A stretch of 64,000 nt of DNA from positions 238,010 to 302,009 of the forward strand of contig NZ_LMMM01000018.1 of assembly GCF_001422245.1 (NCBI RefSeq), written 5' to 3'. The notes beneath the pieces are model-generated. The model had not been told where the DNA came from. It worked only from the letters and a program-made list of their open reading frames with translations, and ran no database searches. Below are positions 20,942 to 31,369 of the stretch, in pieces. This DNA is from Rhizobium sp. Leaf262 (GTDB lineage Bacteria > Pseudomonadota > Alphaproteobacteria > Rhizobiales > Rhizobiaceae). Position 1 is the stretch's first letter. Each line of letters begins with the position of its first letter. The translations under genes and the position numbers were made by a program.

Positions 20942-21367
20942 ATGAAATACAAAAGCACCGCAATCGCAGCAGCCATTCTCTTCACGATGGCATCGCAAAG
21001 TTTCGCCGCCACCGTCGTCAAAGTCGTTGAAGGTGGCGAGGCCGGTGGTCCGATGACGCTCACTCTCGACCGATCCACCATCAAAGCAGGCGAGACGATT
21101 TTCCGTGTCCACAACGATGCTGTCGCTGAAGAGCATGAAATGGTCTTGGTCAAACTGAAGTCGCCCGACCAGAAGATCGACGTCGTCGCCGGAAAAAACC
21201 GCATCGACGAGAAGAAGCTGAAGAGCATGGGCGAAGTCTCCGATCTGAAACCCGGCGCTGACGGCCAGCTCAAAGCCAAACTCACACCCGGCTTTTACGT
21301 CCTTCTTTGCAACATCAAGGGCCATTACCAAGCCGGAATGCATGCCGGATTGACGGTGACCAGCTAA
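20942..21367 (+). CDS. Periplasmic cupredoxin (plastocyanin/azurin-like)
   Basis: 141 residues with a clear Sec signal peptide (cleavage after QSFA, near residue 22). The mature protein has the type-1 copper ligand pattern: His65 in EEHEMV, then Cys123, His128 and Met133 in LLCNIKGHYQAGMHAG. It should be a small blue-copper electron carrier or copper-binding protein in the periplasm. It has its own upstream gap and terminator and no redox partner beside it, so the partner is unknown. Confidence 0.88.
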   Translation: MKYKSTAIAAAILFTMASQSFAATVVKVVEGGEAGGPMTLTLDRSTIKAGETIFRVHNDAVAEEHEMVLVKLKSPDQKIDVVAGKNRIDEKKLKSMGEVSDLKPGADGQLKAKLTPGFYVLLCNIKGHYQAGMHAGLTVTS

Positions 21368-21380
21368 CGTCGCCCGAGTG

Positions 21381-21418
21381 GACGGTGGCTTCGGGCCGTA
21401 GCCCCCGAAGCCACCGTC
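21381..21418. terminator. Strong bidirectional hairpin between convergent genes
   Basis: A perfect 15-base stem (21381-21395 with 21404-21418) with an eight-base loop lies between the cupredoxin gene and the oppositely oriented gene ending at 21446. No T-run, but the stem is long and GC-rich. Confidence 0.7.
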
Positions 21419-21445
21419 GAACGCCCCAGACGAGCCTCCGTCCAC

Positions 21446-21745
21446 CTACACGCCATAGTCTCGGGCTATTGCTTCCTTGAACAAAGGCAGCAGTTCTTTG
21501 TAGGTCTCCAGAAATTCATCGTCCATGCGGTGATTTGAGCCTCGGAAGGAAATGAACAATTCGTTGCGCAGATCGACCAGCGTCTGGCGTTTGCTTGCCT
21601 GCGCAGCATCGCATGCCGCATTGAAAGATCCGAAATGTTGATACCCGTTGAATGTCAGCGCGAACGCTGCCACTGCGTTACGGTCCGCGGGATCAGGAAG
21701 ATCGTCCAAGCGCAACGAGCTGTCAGGCTTAAGAATTATTTCCAC
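21446..21745 (-). CDS. Small hypothetical protein downstream of ABC exporter
   Basis: 99 residues starting at a GTG that lies four bases after the ABC transporter stop and is preceded by GAGGGA, a good ribosome site overlapping the end of the upstream gene. This supports operon membership over longer frames. The product is soluble and mixed alpha/beta: LTFNGYQHFGSFNAACDAAQ and FISFRGSNHRMDDEFLETYK are its most characteristic stretches. I do not recognise the family and assign no function. Confidence 0.6.
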   Translation of the reverse strand: MEIILKPDSSLRLDDLPDPADRNAVAAFALTFNGYQHFGSFNAACDAAQASKRQTLVDLRNELFISFRGSNHRMDDEFLETYKELLPLFKEAIARDYGV

Positions 21746-21749
21746 TGCG

Positions 21750-23597
21750 CTATCCCTCGCCAATATAGCCGCCCGTCTGCCGCTGCCACAGGCGGGCATA
21801 AAGACCGCCTTGCTCCAACAGCGCCGCTGGCGGCCCCTCTTCAATGATGCGACCCTTTTCCAGCACGACGATCCGGTCCATTCGGGCGATGGTGGACAGC
21901 CGGTGCGCGATGGCGATGACCGTCTTGCCCGCCATCAGCATGTCGAGCTCGTCCTGAATAGCTGCCTCGGACTCGCTGTCGAGTGCCGAGGTCGCCTCGT
22001 CGAGAATGAGGATCGGCGCATCTTTCAACAATACCCGCGCAATGGCAACGCGCTGGCGCTGGCCGCCTGAAAGCTTGACGCCACGGTCGCCGACAAAGGC
22101 GTGATATCCGCGCCGCCCCTCGCTATCGACGAGATCGTCAATGAAGCGATCCGCCTGGGCGGACCGGGCTGCAGCCGCAATTGCCTCCTGCGAAGCATCC
22201 GGCTTGCCATAGCGGATATTATCGCCGACGGATCGGTGTAGCAGGGAAACCTCCTGCGAGATAAAACCGATATTTTCGCGAAGGCTCGCCTGCGTCACAT
22301 CCCGAATGCTCTGCCCGTCGATGCGAACATCGCCGCCGCCGACCTCGTAAAACCGCAACAGCAGATTGACCAACGTGGTCTTTCCCGCACCGGAAACACC
22401 GACAAGTCCCACTTTCTCGCCGGCCGCAACCCTCAGCGTCAAGTGATCAATGACGGTCTTTTCGGCACGATACGCGAAATAAACCTTTTCGAAATCGATC
22501 TCACCGCGCTTGATAGACAGTGGACTGGCTCCTTGCGCATCGACGATGGTGGGCGGTGTCGTCATGACGGGCATCGCGTCGCGAATGGTCCCGATGGCCT
22601 GAAAGATTTGTTGACCCATCTCCAGAAAACTGCGTGCATTGGCTGAGAGCCGCTGGGTCAGATAGATCGCACCCGCAAACTGCCCGGTGGTCACGAACCC
22701 ATACACCATGCCCCAGAAGCCGATGCCCAGCATCGCAATCCAGAGTACGACGCTAAGAAGAAGAATGTAGCTTCTCGTCGTCAAAAAGACACGCCGCTCA
22801 CTGTGCTGCGTTCCGATGACATCGGTAAAAACCGTGCGCAGCGCTCCTGCCTCGCTGTCTTCGGCGGCAAATTGCTTGACCATCTGAATGTTACTGTAAA
22901 GATCGGTCATCGAGCCCACCAGCAGGCTACGTTTTTTGGCCGACCGACGAGACAGTTCGGCAAATTGCGGCACGGCCCGAACTGCAATCAATATACTGAT
23001 GATGATCCAGATCAGGACCGGCAAAGCCAGTGGCCACGCCACTGTACTCAGCAGGATGAGTGAGCCGACGAATTGCACCAGAAAATATGGAATTGAATAG
23101 AAGGCAACGATGACCTGCTGCTGAACCGCCGAAGCAACCTGAGACAGACGCGAGGCGACCTGCCCCGCAAAGAGATCGTGAAAAAAGCGCAGGTCCTGGC
23201 GCTCGACGGCCTTGTGCCCCTGCCACTGAATAGCCGTGGGTAAACCAACCCCGACGGTCTGGGATGAGAGCGTATTGGCCACGAAGGCAACAATTGGTTG
23301 GACGGGGAACAGCAAGACGACCATGACCACCAAAAGCTGCCAGTCTTCCTGAAGAAACCCCGACGCACCCTTTGCCGTGACACCATCCACAATCGTGGAA
23401 AAACTCCAGATCAGGAAAAGGTTGATGGCCTCCATGACCATGGCAGAGACGGAAATCGCAATCAGCACCCATCGAAACATCCGCACAAAATGCATCAGCA
23501 GATGAAACGGTCCCTGTGAGGGTAGTGGCTCGAAAGGAATATCGAGCGGTCGAATCAGCCGCTCGAATGGGCGGTAAACGAAGTCTGAAAAGGCCAT
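21750..23597 (-). CDS. ABC exporter, fused permease-ATPase (MsbA/multidrug type)
   Basis: 615 residues: about six transmembrane helices in the first 330 residues, then an ATPase domain with Walker A GVSGAGKTTL, Q-loop FISQEVSLLH, signature LSGGQRQRVA and Walker B ILILDEATSALD, followed by the H-loop IAIAHRLSTI. It is a half-transporter that should work as a homodimer exporting a lipid or hydrophobic compound across the inner membrane. All ATPase motifs are intact. The last bases are followed at once by a small GTG-started gene. The substrate cannot be deduced. Confidence 0.92.
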   Translation of the reverse strand: MAFSDFVYRPFERLIRPLDIPFEPLPSQGPFHLLMHFVRMFRWVLIAISVSAMVMEAINLFLIWSFSTIVDGVTAKGASGFLQEDWQLLVVMVVLLFPVQPIVAFVANTLSSQTVGVGLPTAIQWQGHKAVERQDLRFFHDLFAGQVASRLSQVASAVQQQVIVAFYSIPYFLVQFVGSLILLSTVAWPLALPVLIWIIISILIAVRAVPQFAELSRRSAKKRSLLVGSMTDLYSNIQMVKQFAAEDSEAGALRTVFTDVIGTQHSERRVFLTTRSYILLLSVVLWIAMLGIGFWGMVYGFVTTGQFAGAIYLTQRLSANARSFLEMGQQIFQAIGTIRDAMPVMTTPPTIVDAQGASPLSIKRGEIDFEKVYFAYRAEKTVIDHLTLRVAAGEKVGLVGVSGAGKTTLVNLLLRFYEVGGGDVRIDGQSIRDVTQASLRENIGFISQEVSLLHRSVGDNIRYGKPDASQEAIAAAARSAQADRFIDDLVDSEGRRGYHAFVGDRGVKLSGGQRQRVAIARVLLKDAPILILDEATSALDSESEAAIQDELDMLMAGKTVIAIAHRLSTIARMDRIVVLEKGRIIEEGPPAALLEQGGLYARLWQRQTGGYIGEG

Positions 23598-23727
23598 GGC
23601 GCTCTGCAGTACAATTGGAACAATAGCGGTGGCATCGAGAATCCCGTGGAGTTAACCATGGATTGCTCGCACAGCAAAACTCTATCTCCCAGATTGCAGA
23701 AATCTTCGGGCAGCAGCCAAAATGCTG

Positions 23728-23762
23728 GTGAAAAACAGAGGCCCTCCTGAATCAGGGCCCTG
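23728..23762 (-). terminator. Rho-independent terminator of the cox subunit IV gene
   Basis: Read on the minus strand, AGGGCC and GGCCCT (plus-strand 23740-23745 and 23754-23759) pair around CCTGAATC, followed by CTCTGTTTTTC. It lies about 100 bp after the stop of the small gene at 23863. Confidence 0.6.
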
Positions 23763-23862
23763 CAAGTGGCGAACGCACACCGCTGTTTGAGCCAGGTGGT
23801 CACGCCAAAACGCGGCGAGGGAGGACTTCCCCCACCGGTAAATTCAGCTCAATTTCACGATA

Positions 23863-24087
23863 TCAACGAAGCAGCACGAAGCCTGCGACGGTCAGAATCA
23901 GGAACACCAGAAGTCCGCCGAAAAAACCGCCGGTCGTGAAAAATCCAACAGCCATGGCAATCATCAATACGGTGATGACCATGGTGCCGTATTTGGCGGC
24001 GGCCAGAAAGCCTTCATAGGTCTTTTCGTGTTCGGGGTAGTTCATCGGCGCACCGACTTCTACTGGACCCGTATGATGTTCGCTCAT
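23863..24087 (-). CDS. aa3-type cytochrome c oxidase subunit IV family protein
   Basis: 74 residues: a polar N-terminal part (MNYPEHEKTYEGFLAAAKYG) and two hydrophobic segments close together at the C terminus. This is the bacterial aa3-type subunit IV family, small accessory proteins of haem-copper oxidase in alphaproteobacteria. The ATG at 24087 follows AAGGGGA. The main oxidase genes are not nearby; in rhizobia this subunit is commonly encoded apart. Assignment is by sequence pattern and length. Confidence 0.8.
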   Translation of the reverse strand: MSEHHTGPVEVGAPMNYPEHEKTYEGFLAAAKYGTMVITVLMIAMAVGFFTTGGFFGGLLVFLILTVAGFVLLR

Positions 24088-24513
24088 GCCATTCCCCTTG
24101 ATTACCCACGATGACCGGCCATTCCTCCAGACGCCCAGTGGCGTCTTTCCTCGTTCGGCAGACCATCGCGACACGCTCCGGGCCAAGACCTAACATGGAA
24201 TCATTCGAAAACGCAATGGAGCCGAGCCCATCCGTTGAGCTCGGTTGATCTGCTCAATTTCAGCCTTCGTCTTGCCCTGGCATGTGGAAAACCGTGCAGC
24301 CAAGCAACATTGACGGACGCAATTCTCCCCAAACTGCCGGTTTACACCGCCTGGCGCGCTATCACAGTTGCATTTCACAAAACCAACTCCTACACGAAAT
24401 AGTGTGGAGGACGTCCGAAGCTTTCGTCAAGCAAAGCGGCAGCATCGTAACTGGGAAACGATCAGGACGACTTCGTGCCTAAAACCCGTAAAGGGATCGA
24501 GGAGGGGAAAAGA
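24088..24513. other. Intergenic region between divergent genes, 426 bp
   Basis: Holds the promoters of the oxidase subunit IV gene (leftward) and the TRAP permease genes (rightward), and the possible cysteine-rich frame at 24190-24378. Just before the TRAP genes lies the ribosome site GGAGGGGAAAAG (24501-24512). No other feature is recognised. Confidence 0.5.
24190..24378 (-). CDS. Possible small cysteine-rich protein
   Basis: 62 codons, GTG start with GGAG eight bases upstream. The product starts KCNCDSAPGGVNRQFGENC and has seven cysteines, including a C-x3-CC-x7-C cluster, followed by a basic and polar helix (KTKAEIEQINRAQRMG). The codons carry no obvious frame bias, and the family is not recognised, so this may not be real. 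It lies upstream of and in the same direction as the oxidase subunit IV gene, about 100 bp away. Confidence 0.35.
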   Translation of the reverse strand: MKCNCDSAPGGVNRQFGENCVRQCCLAARFSTCQGKTKAEIEQINRAQRMGSAPLRFRMIPC

Positions 24514-25053
24514 ATGCAGGCTCTTCTAAAGGTAAGCGCCCTTATTGACTGGTTCAGTGAGGCGATGGGCCGTTTCGCAGGCTATCTCGTGCTGATCTGC
24601 TGCCTTGTCAGCGCTGGTAACGCGATCGTCCGCTACGTCTTCAATTACAGTTCCAATGGCTGGCTTGAAATCCAGTGGTACATGTTCGCTTTCATCGTCC
24701 TCGTCGGCGCGTCCTATACTTTGCGCATGAACGAACACGTGCGGGTAGACATCATCTACGGCGCAATTTCGGCCCGGACACGGCTGTGGGTCGACATCAT
24801 TGGCATCATCTTCTTCCTGCTGCCCGCCTGCTTTTTTCTGGCTTGGCTGAGCTGGCCGATGTTCACCCTCTCGCTGGCGCAGAACGAAACGTCGTCCAAT
24901 GCCGGCGGGCTCATTCGCTGGCCGGTGAAATTCATCATCTTCGCGGGCTTCGCGCTTCTCGTCCTTCAGGGAATATCCGAACTGGTGAAGCGCATTGGTG
25001 CGCTGAACGGGCTCTATGAGCTCGACACCAAATACGAAAAACCGCTCCAGTAA
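24514..25053 (+). CDS. dctQ: TRAP transporter small permease (DctQ family)
   Basis: 179-residue membrane protein with four hydrophobic helices; the segment GNAIVRYVFNYSSNGWLEIQ and VGASYTLRMNEHVRVDI are characteristic of DctQ. It forms the inner-membrane complex with the large DctM subunit encoded 29 bp downstream. The ATG at 24514 follows a strong ribosome site; a start 13 codons earlier adds only basic residues and is rejected. The binding-protein partner is most likely the gene at 26977-28083 on the other strand. Confidence 0.92.
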   Translation: MQALLKVSALIDWFSEAMGRFAGYLVLICCLVSAGNAIVRYVFNYSSNGWLEIQWYMFAFIVLVGASYTLRMNEHVRVDIIYGAISARTRLWVDIIGIIFFLLPACFFLAWLSWPMFTLSLAQNETSSNAGGLIRWPVKFIIFAGFALLVLQGISELVKRIGALNGLYELDTKYEKPLQ

Positions 25054-25082
25054 ATCAGGCGCTGATCGCTAAGGATATTTCC

Positions 25083-26585
25083 ATGTTCGAATACGGTATT
25101 CTGCCGCCGCTGATGTTCCTGGGCATGATCATCTTCATGCTCTACGGTTTTCCTGTGGCTTTCTCTCTGGCCTCCGTCGGCCTTCTTTTCGGCGTCATCG
25201 GCATCTTTACGGAGCATTTTTCTCCCGCCTTCATGCAGGCCCTGCCGCTGCGCATCTTCGGCATCATTTCCAACGATCTGCTGCTGGCTATTCCTTTCTT
25301 CACCTTCATGGGTGCCATTCTGGAGCGATGCGGTCTTGCCGAAGACCTGCTGGAAGGAACCGGAAAGCTCTTTGGCGCGATCCCCGGCGGTCTTGCCTAC
25401 GCCGTCATCCTTGTCGGCGCGATCCTTGGTGCCATCACCGGCACGGTGGCCGCTTCGGTCATCACCATGGGCGTCATCTCGCTGCCCATCATGTTGAAAT
25501 ATGGCTATAATCCACGGCTGGCCACCGGCGTCATCGCCGCATCCGGCACCATTACGCAGGTCATTCCACCATCGCTGGTGCTCATCGTTCTGGCCGACCA
25601 GCTAGGCCGTTCGGTCGGCGACATGTATCTGGGCGCCATCGGTCCGTCGATCCTGCAGGTCACGATCTTCATCCTGTTCATCTTCATCATGTCGAAGCTT
25701 CGCCCCAGGGATTTACCGGCGCTGCCGCCTGAAGCGCGTGGCGAGCTCAACCGCGCGCTGGTGTTCAAGGTTCTCGCAGGTATGATCCCATCGATCGTGC
25801 TGATCTTCCTCGTGCTCGGCACCATCTTCATGGGACTTGCCACACCTACGGAAGCCGGCGCACTCGGCGTGGTCGGTGCCATGGCCCTGGCCGCCGCCCA
25901 CCGCCGCCTGACATGGGACCTCGTCAAGCAGGGCATGCATTCGACGATGCATATCACATCCATGGTGGTCTTCATCCTCGTGGGTGCCACTTGCTTCAGC
26001 CTCGTCTTTCAGGGCATGGATGGTTCGCTGTGGATCGAACACATGCTCTCGGGCATTCCAGGCGGGCCTATCGGCTTCCTGATCTTCGTCAACATCTTCA
26101 TATTCTTTCTGGCCTTCTTCCTTGATTTCTTCGAAATCGCCTTCATCGTGGTGCCAATGCTGGCACCGATTGCCCACTCCCTCGGCATCGACCTCATCTG
26201 GTTCGGTGTGCTGATCTGCATCAACATGCAGACAAGCTTCATGCACCCACCCTTCGGTTTTGCACTCTTTTACCTGCGTTCCATCGCGCCGAGATCCGTC
26301 AAGACCTCGGACATCTACATGGGAGCGATCCCGTGGCTGGGCATGCAGCTCATCTTGGTCGCCATCGTCATTTTCTGGCCCGAATCCGTTACCTACTGGC
26401 TGGACAAGACACCGGAGGTCGATCTGAGCACCATCAAAATCGAGGTTCCTGCCTTCGGCAACGGGGGTGGCAACACCATGCCAAACTTCGGCCTGCCACC
26501 CATGGACGGCGCACCGGCACAACCGGGCGGAAACGGACTGCCGGGCATGCCAAACCTCAACGAGCCACCGAAGATCGGACAGTGA
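25083..26585 (+). CDS. dctM: TRAP transporter large permease (DctM family)
   Basis: 500 residues with about 12 to 13 hydrophobic segments, carrying the sodium-coupled transport pathway. Characteristic stretches are DLLLAIPFFTFMGAILERCG, GAITGTVAASVITMGVISLP and FLDFFEIAFIVVPMLAPIA. The last 45 residues are an unusual polar tail rich in Gly, Asn, Pro and Met (for example NGGGNTMPNFGLPPMDGAP) that most DctM proteins lack. A transcription terminator follows at 26632-26667. Confidence 0.93.
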   Translation: MFEYGILPPLMFLGMIIFMLYGFPVAFSLASVGLLFGVIGIFTEHFSPAFMQALPLRIFGIISNDLLLAIPFFTFMGAILERCGLAEDLLEGTGKLFGAIPGGLAYAVILVGAILGAITGTVAASVITMGVISLPIMLKYGYNPRLATGVIAASGTITQVIPPSLVLIVLADQLGRSVGDMYLGAIGPSILQVTIFILFIFIMSKLRPRDLPALPPEARGELNRALVFKVLAGMIPSIVLIFLVLGTIFMGLATPTEAGALGVVGAMALAAAHRRLTWDLVKQGMHSTMHITSMVVFILVGATCFSLVFQGMDGSLWIEHMLSGIPGGPIGFLIFVNIFIFFLAFFLDFFEIAFIVVPMLAPIAHSLGIDLIWFGVLICINMQTSFMHPPFGFALFYLRSIAPRSVKTSDIYMGAIPWLGMQLILVAIVIFWPESVTYWLDKTPEVDLSTIKIEVPAFGNGGGNTMPNFGLPPMDGAPAQPGGNGLPGMPNLNEPPKIGQ

Positions 26586-26631
26586 GGCGGAACACTTGTT
26601 ACGTGTGTGAAAACAGATTATATTGGTGAAG

Positions 26632-26667
26632 TGGAAGGCAGGGTTGCACCCCCACCTTCCGTTTTAC
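26632..26667 (+). terminator. Terminator after dctQM
   Basis: GGAAGG (26633-26638) pairs with CCTTCC (26655-26660), extended by an inner GGG/CCC pair, and is followed by GTTTTA. Confidence 0.6.
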
Positions 26668-26917
26668 TATCGCTTGAAAGTTAGTCGGACAGCTATTGAC
26701 CAGCCTGTCCGGCTTTTTCTAAACAATAGCGTAATTCTAAGCGGCTTTCGCATCGCATCACCTCCACAGTTGAACAGCAAGGCCGTTGCCAAGGTCGGTG
26801 GGGCCCGTCTCCGCCGATACTCCGTCTGGTCCCGGAGTGTACTGCTTTTGCGTTCAACCAAAGCGATCATATGATTGCGAAAGAATTTGTCGAGAGGGCA
26901 CAACCTTATCGCGCAAA

Positions 26918-26948
26918 ATAAAAACCCGGACCTTCCGATCCGGGTTCC
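26918..26948 (-). terminator. Rho-independent terminator of dctP
   Basis: AACCCGGA (26924-26931) pairs with TCCGGGTT (26940-26947) around an eight-base loop. Read on the minus strand the stem is followed by TTTTATTTTG. Confidence 0.85.
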
Positions 26949-26976
26949 TCAATCACTGCTTGACCTCAGATGACGT

Positions 26977-28107
<1,131 letters not shown>

Positions 28108-28370
28108 CTAGCCAGTACCGAATTCCCCTCCGCTATCAGGCTTGGCAAGAAGAAAGCACGGGCCTTGGCAACTGACAAGCGTCCGCACCAAGAATAAGCC
28201 GCTGCCGGGGCACAGTTCTTCGCGCGCGCACATAAAAAATTATAATCAACTGAAATAAATCACGCCGTTCCTATACTTTAGACGAAGATGCTTTGCGACG
28301 AGACCGAAAACGGCGCTTGACGACAACCCTTCGCAGTCGCAAAACAGGGGCACATCAAGCCGGAGCCACC

Positions 28371-29126
28371 ATGTCCAGACCCATCATCGCCATCCCTGCC
28401 GATATCAGACATCTCGACGGGGCCGAGTGGCATGCCGCCCAGACTCAGTATCTCGCAGCAGCGCTGAATGTCGCCAATGTCATGTCGCTCATCGTTCCCG
28501 CCTTCGAGGAGGGCAACGATGTCGACGCCATTCTGGATCGCGTCGATGGTTTGCTGGTGTCTGGATCGGCCACCAACGTCCACCCGTCGCTCTACGGCGC
28601 GGACGCCAGGGAGACCGACGGCCCGTTCGATCCCGGTCGCGACGCGACGAGCCTGGCACTCATTCGCCGGGCCATCGAGCGTGGCATGCCCATGCTGGCC
28701 ATCTGTCGCGGCATTCAGGAACTGAACGTGGCGCTGGGCGGCACGCTTGCCAGCGAAATTCAGGAACAACCCGGCATCTGGGACCACCGCAAACCCGCTG
28801 ACGTCGACCGTGACGAGGCCTTCGCCATTCGTCAGCCGGTGCATATCCGTGAAGGGTCCTGCATCGCCCGGCATCTGGGCATGGCTGGCGAAGTGCAGAT
28901 CAATTCACTGCACCGCCAGGCTATCGCACAAACGGCACCAAGGTTGCAGGTCGAGGCGACGGCACAGGACGGCACGATCGAGGCTGTTTCCGTTATCGAT
29001 GCCAAGGGTTTTGCCGTTGGGGTGCAATGGCACCCGGAATACTGGGCCGAAAGCGATGCGCCATCGCGCGCGCTGTTCGAAGCCTTTGGCAATGCCGTGA
29101 GAGCCTACCAAAAGCGCAACGCGTGA
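28371..29126 (+). CDS. Gamma-glutamyl-gamma-aminobutyrate hydrolase-like peptidase C26
   Basis: 251-residue class I glutamine amidotransferase-like hydrolase of the PuuD group, which releases glutamate from gamma-glutamyl conjugates, for example in putrescine breakdown. The catalytic cysteine is Cys112 in AICRGIQELNVALGG and the His/Glu pair is His221 and Glu223 in QWHPEYWAE. The start at 28371 fits the usual N terminus RPIIAIPAD; a longer in-frame reading adds a basic unrelated extension. No other putrescine-pathway gene is adjacent, so the substrate is uncertain. Confidence 0.9.
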   Translation: MSRPIIAIPADIRHLDGAEWHAAQTQYLAAALNVANVMSLIVPAFEEGNDVDAILDRVDGLLVSGSATNVHPSLYGADARETDGPFDPGRDATSLALIRRAIERGMPMLAICRGIQELNVALGGTLASEIQEQPGIWDHRKPADVDRDEAFAIRQPVHIREGSCIARHLGMAGEVQINSLHRQAIAQTAPRLQVEATAQDGTIEAVSVIDAKGFAVGVQWHPEYWAESDAPSRALFEAFGNAVRAYQKRNA

Positions 29127-29170
29127 TGCCCGCCCCGGCCCGGCACCACTGCCGGTGTCGAGATGGAGCT

Positions 29171-30979
29171 TTACGCAGCCCTCAGCGTGCCGCTGTCCCG
29201 TATCACCTTGAAGGTACCGACCATGGCCGACAGAGCCGTGGTTGCCTGGGCGATGCTCTGGCTGACCGCGTTGGTTTCCTCCACCATTGCGGCATTGTGT
29301 TGGGTCATCTGGTCCAGGCTGTGGACGCTGGTGCTGATTTCCTGAAGGCCCACGGATTGCTCACGCGCGCCTGTGGCGATGCTGTCGACATTCATATCGA
29401 TACGCGAAACGAAATCCTCGATCCGGGTGAGTGCATTACCGGTGGATTGCACGAGCCTGACACCGCTTTCCACCTCCTCGCCTGATTTGCCGATCAGACC
29501 ACGAATTTCGCGTGCGGCCACGGCAGATCGCTGCGCAAGCTCGCGAACTTCCTGTGCAACGACGGCAAAACCCTTTCCAGCCTCTCCGGCGCGAGCGGCT
29601 TCGACGCCTGCGTTGAGAGCAAGCAGATTGGTCTGAAACGCGATCTCGTCGATGGTGCCGATGATCGACCGTATCTCGCCCGAGGCGGTTTCGATGCGCT
29701 GCATGGCCAGAATTGCTTCGCCGACAACACTGGACGATTGTGCAGTGGAGAGGCGCGCCTCCTTGACCAAATCGCGCGTATCATCGACCCGCGCAGTCGC
29801 CGTCTTTACGGTCGACGCAACTTCTTCCAGTGCCGCTGCCGTCTCCTCCAGCGCAGCCGCCTGCTGTTCGGTGCGGCGAGATAGATCGTTGGCGGCTCCG
29901 TGCATGTCCTGGCCCTGCTGGCGCAGATTGTCTGTTTCATTCAGAATATTGCCAAGCGTGACCTGCAACGTTGTGACGGTGGCGTTGAAATCAGCGCGCA
30001 ACGTTTCGAACTTGGCATCGAACCGGCGATCCAGCGTCGAGCGCAGATCGCAGTTGGACAGGTTGTTCAGTCCACGGCCCAGCTCATCGATGGCAAAGCG
30101 CAATGCATCGGCTTCGGCCATCCGCTCTCTCTCACGGTCTTGGCGCTCCTGCGCACTCACCCGCTGCGCCTCCTCGGCATCGTGTTCGAGTTGACACTTC
30201 GCCAACCCCGCATCGCGGAAAACGGCAAGCGCCCGTGACATTGCCCCTATCTCATCCCGACGCGACAGATGCGGCGGAGCATGATCCAGATCGCCGTCTG
30301 CCATACGGGTCATGGCACCGGTGATCTCATTCAGAGGGGCAATGGCCCGGCGGCGCAGAAAGATCGTGGAAGCAATGCTCAGCGCAATCAACAGGCCGCC
30401 AAGCGTGTAATTGGTGTTTTTCAGAAAATCTGTCTGCGCCGCAGCGTCGATTTCTTTCTGCTTGCCGTAAACCGTGCCCATATCAACCAACTGGTTCACC
30501 GCATCTTCATGCTCATGAAACCTGGCGCTGAGCGCGGGAAGCGATGCCGTGATCCTGGCCGTATCGCCGGTCATGAGCGTCGGCAGCGTTTCCGTCTCCA
30601 ACAGCTTCCAGAAGGCATCACCCTTGATGAGGACATCGTTTTGCAGTTTCTCTTTAAGGCTATCGGGAAGCGTGGTTGTCTTCCAATACTCCCGGCGCTC
30701 CTGATACTGCCCCTTGAGAACCTTGATCCGCTCGATATTCCGGGTCAGCCTGCTCGCATCCAGCGCGCCTTCATTGGTCAAGGCGTAGGTTTCGATAAGG
30801 TACAAAGGCGGAGGCAGAATGTCGGCGATCAAATCTTTGCTGTCGACGATTTCCTGATAGATCGGGCCATTGACCTTCAGCGTGTCGAGCGCATAAGCGC
30901 CCATCAGAAGCGTGAGCGTGATGCCGGTCGCTAGAGCCATTCCGCTTGCAGTGACGATAGCCGAAATCGATAGTTTCAT
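29171..30979 (-). CDS. Methyl-accepting chemotaxis protein
   Basis: 602-residue chemoreceptor. One transmembrane helix at residues 10-30, a helical periplasmic sensor domain of about 160 residues (four-helix-bundle type), a second helix near 190, then a HAMP domain ([20 protein letters not shown]) and a long coiled coil. The signalling tip is the conserved [20 protein letters not shown] followed by [19 protein letters not shown]. It lacks a C-terminal CheR-binding pentapeptide. The ligand is unknown. Monocistronic. Confidence 0.93.
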   Translation of the reverse strand: MKLSISAIVTASGMALATGITLTLLMGAYALDTLKVNGPIYQEIVDSKDLIADILPPPLYLIETYALTNEGALDASRLTRNIERIKVLKGQYQERREYWKTTTLPDSLKEKLQNDVLIKGDAFWKLLETETLPTLMTGDTARITASLPALSARFHEHEDAVNQLVDMGTVYGKQKEIDAAAQTDFLKNTNYTLGGLLIALSIASTIFLRRRAIAPLNEITGAMTRMADGDLDHAPPHLSRRDEIGAMSRALAVFRDAGLAKCQLEHDAEEAQRVSAQERQDRERERMAEADALRFAIDELGRGLNNLSNCDLRSTLDRRFDAKFETLRADFNATVTTLQVTLGNILNETDNLRQQGQDMHGAANDLSRRTEQQAAALEETAAALEEVASTVKTATARVDDTRDLVKEARLSTAQSSSVVGEAILAMQRIETASGEIRSIIGTIDEIAFQTNLLALNAGVEAARAGEAGKGFAVVAQEVRELAQRSAVAAREIRGLIGKSGEEVESGVRLVQSTGNALTRIEDFVSRIDMNVDSIATGAREQSVGLQEISTSVHSLDQMTQHNAAMVEETNAVSQSIAQATTALSAMVGTFKVIRDSGTLRAA

Positions 30980-31369
30980 TGCCCAAAACCCAGAGGATGG
31001 AGAGGAAAGTGGTCATTGCCGGTCGACGGCATCCTGGCATTACGAAATCACTGACGGCTATAAAGTGCGGCCGCCGGCATGCTCATTTTTCTCTCAGGCT
31101 CAAGTTCATCTCGAGCAGTTCTCAGAATCAGGCATCGGATGTCTATTTTTACTTATACTTTACTGAATATCTGTATTTTCCATTAATATTAAAAGGCGAG
31201 AATATTTATTAATATAACTTAATATTCTAAAATAAACGGGCGCATTGGGATGCGCCTTTGCTGTTTCCTTTGATCTGCCTCAACAGTTGCAACGCGCGCA
31301 CGTGCTTATTGGCGACAAGGAGATGCGAGCCGAATGACCCGCCTCTCCGGATTGATCAAGGAGAGAGAC
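30980..31369. other. Intergenic region, 390 bp, with AT-rich core
   Basis: Lies between the divergent chemoreceptor and ompW genes. A core at about 31138-31237 is extremely AT-rich (contains ATTAATATTAA and TATTAATATAACTTAATATT) and most likely carries the ompW promoter and a site for a nucleoid or zinc-finger regulator. The ompW ribosome site AAGGAGAGAG is at 31359-31368. No gene is recognised. Confidence 0.5.

Larger units (their letters stand above)
26586..26976. other. Intergenic region between convergent TRAP genes, 391 bp
   Basis: Contains the terminators of dctM (26632-26667) and dctP (26918-26948). The central 26668-26917 shows no gene, repeat or obvious site; it is somewhat AT-rich and may be decayed DNA. 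Confidence 0.5.

Noticed and set aside
29027..29485. A 152-codon plus-strand frame at the end of the C26 hydrolase
   Set aside because: Out of frame with the hydrolase and antisense to the chemoreceptor; no ribosome site or motif.
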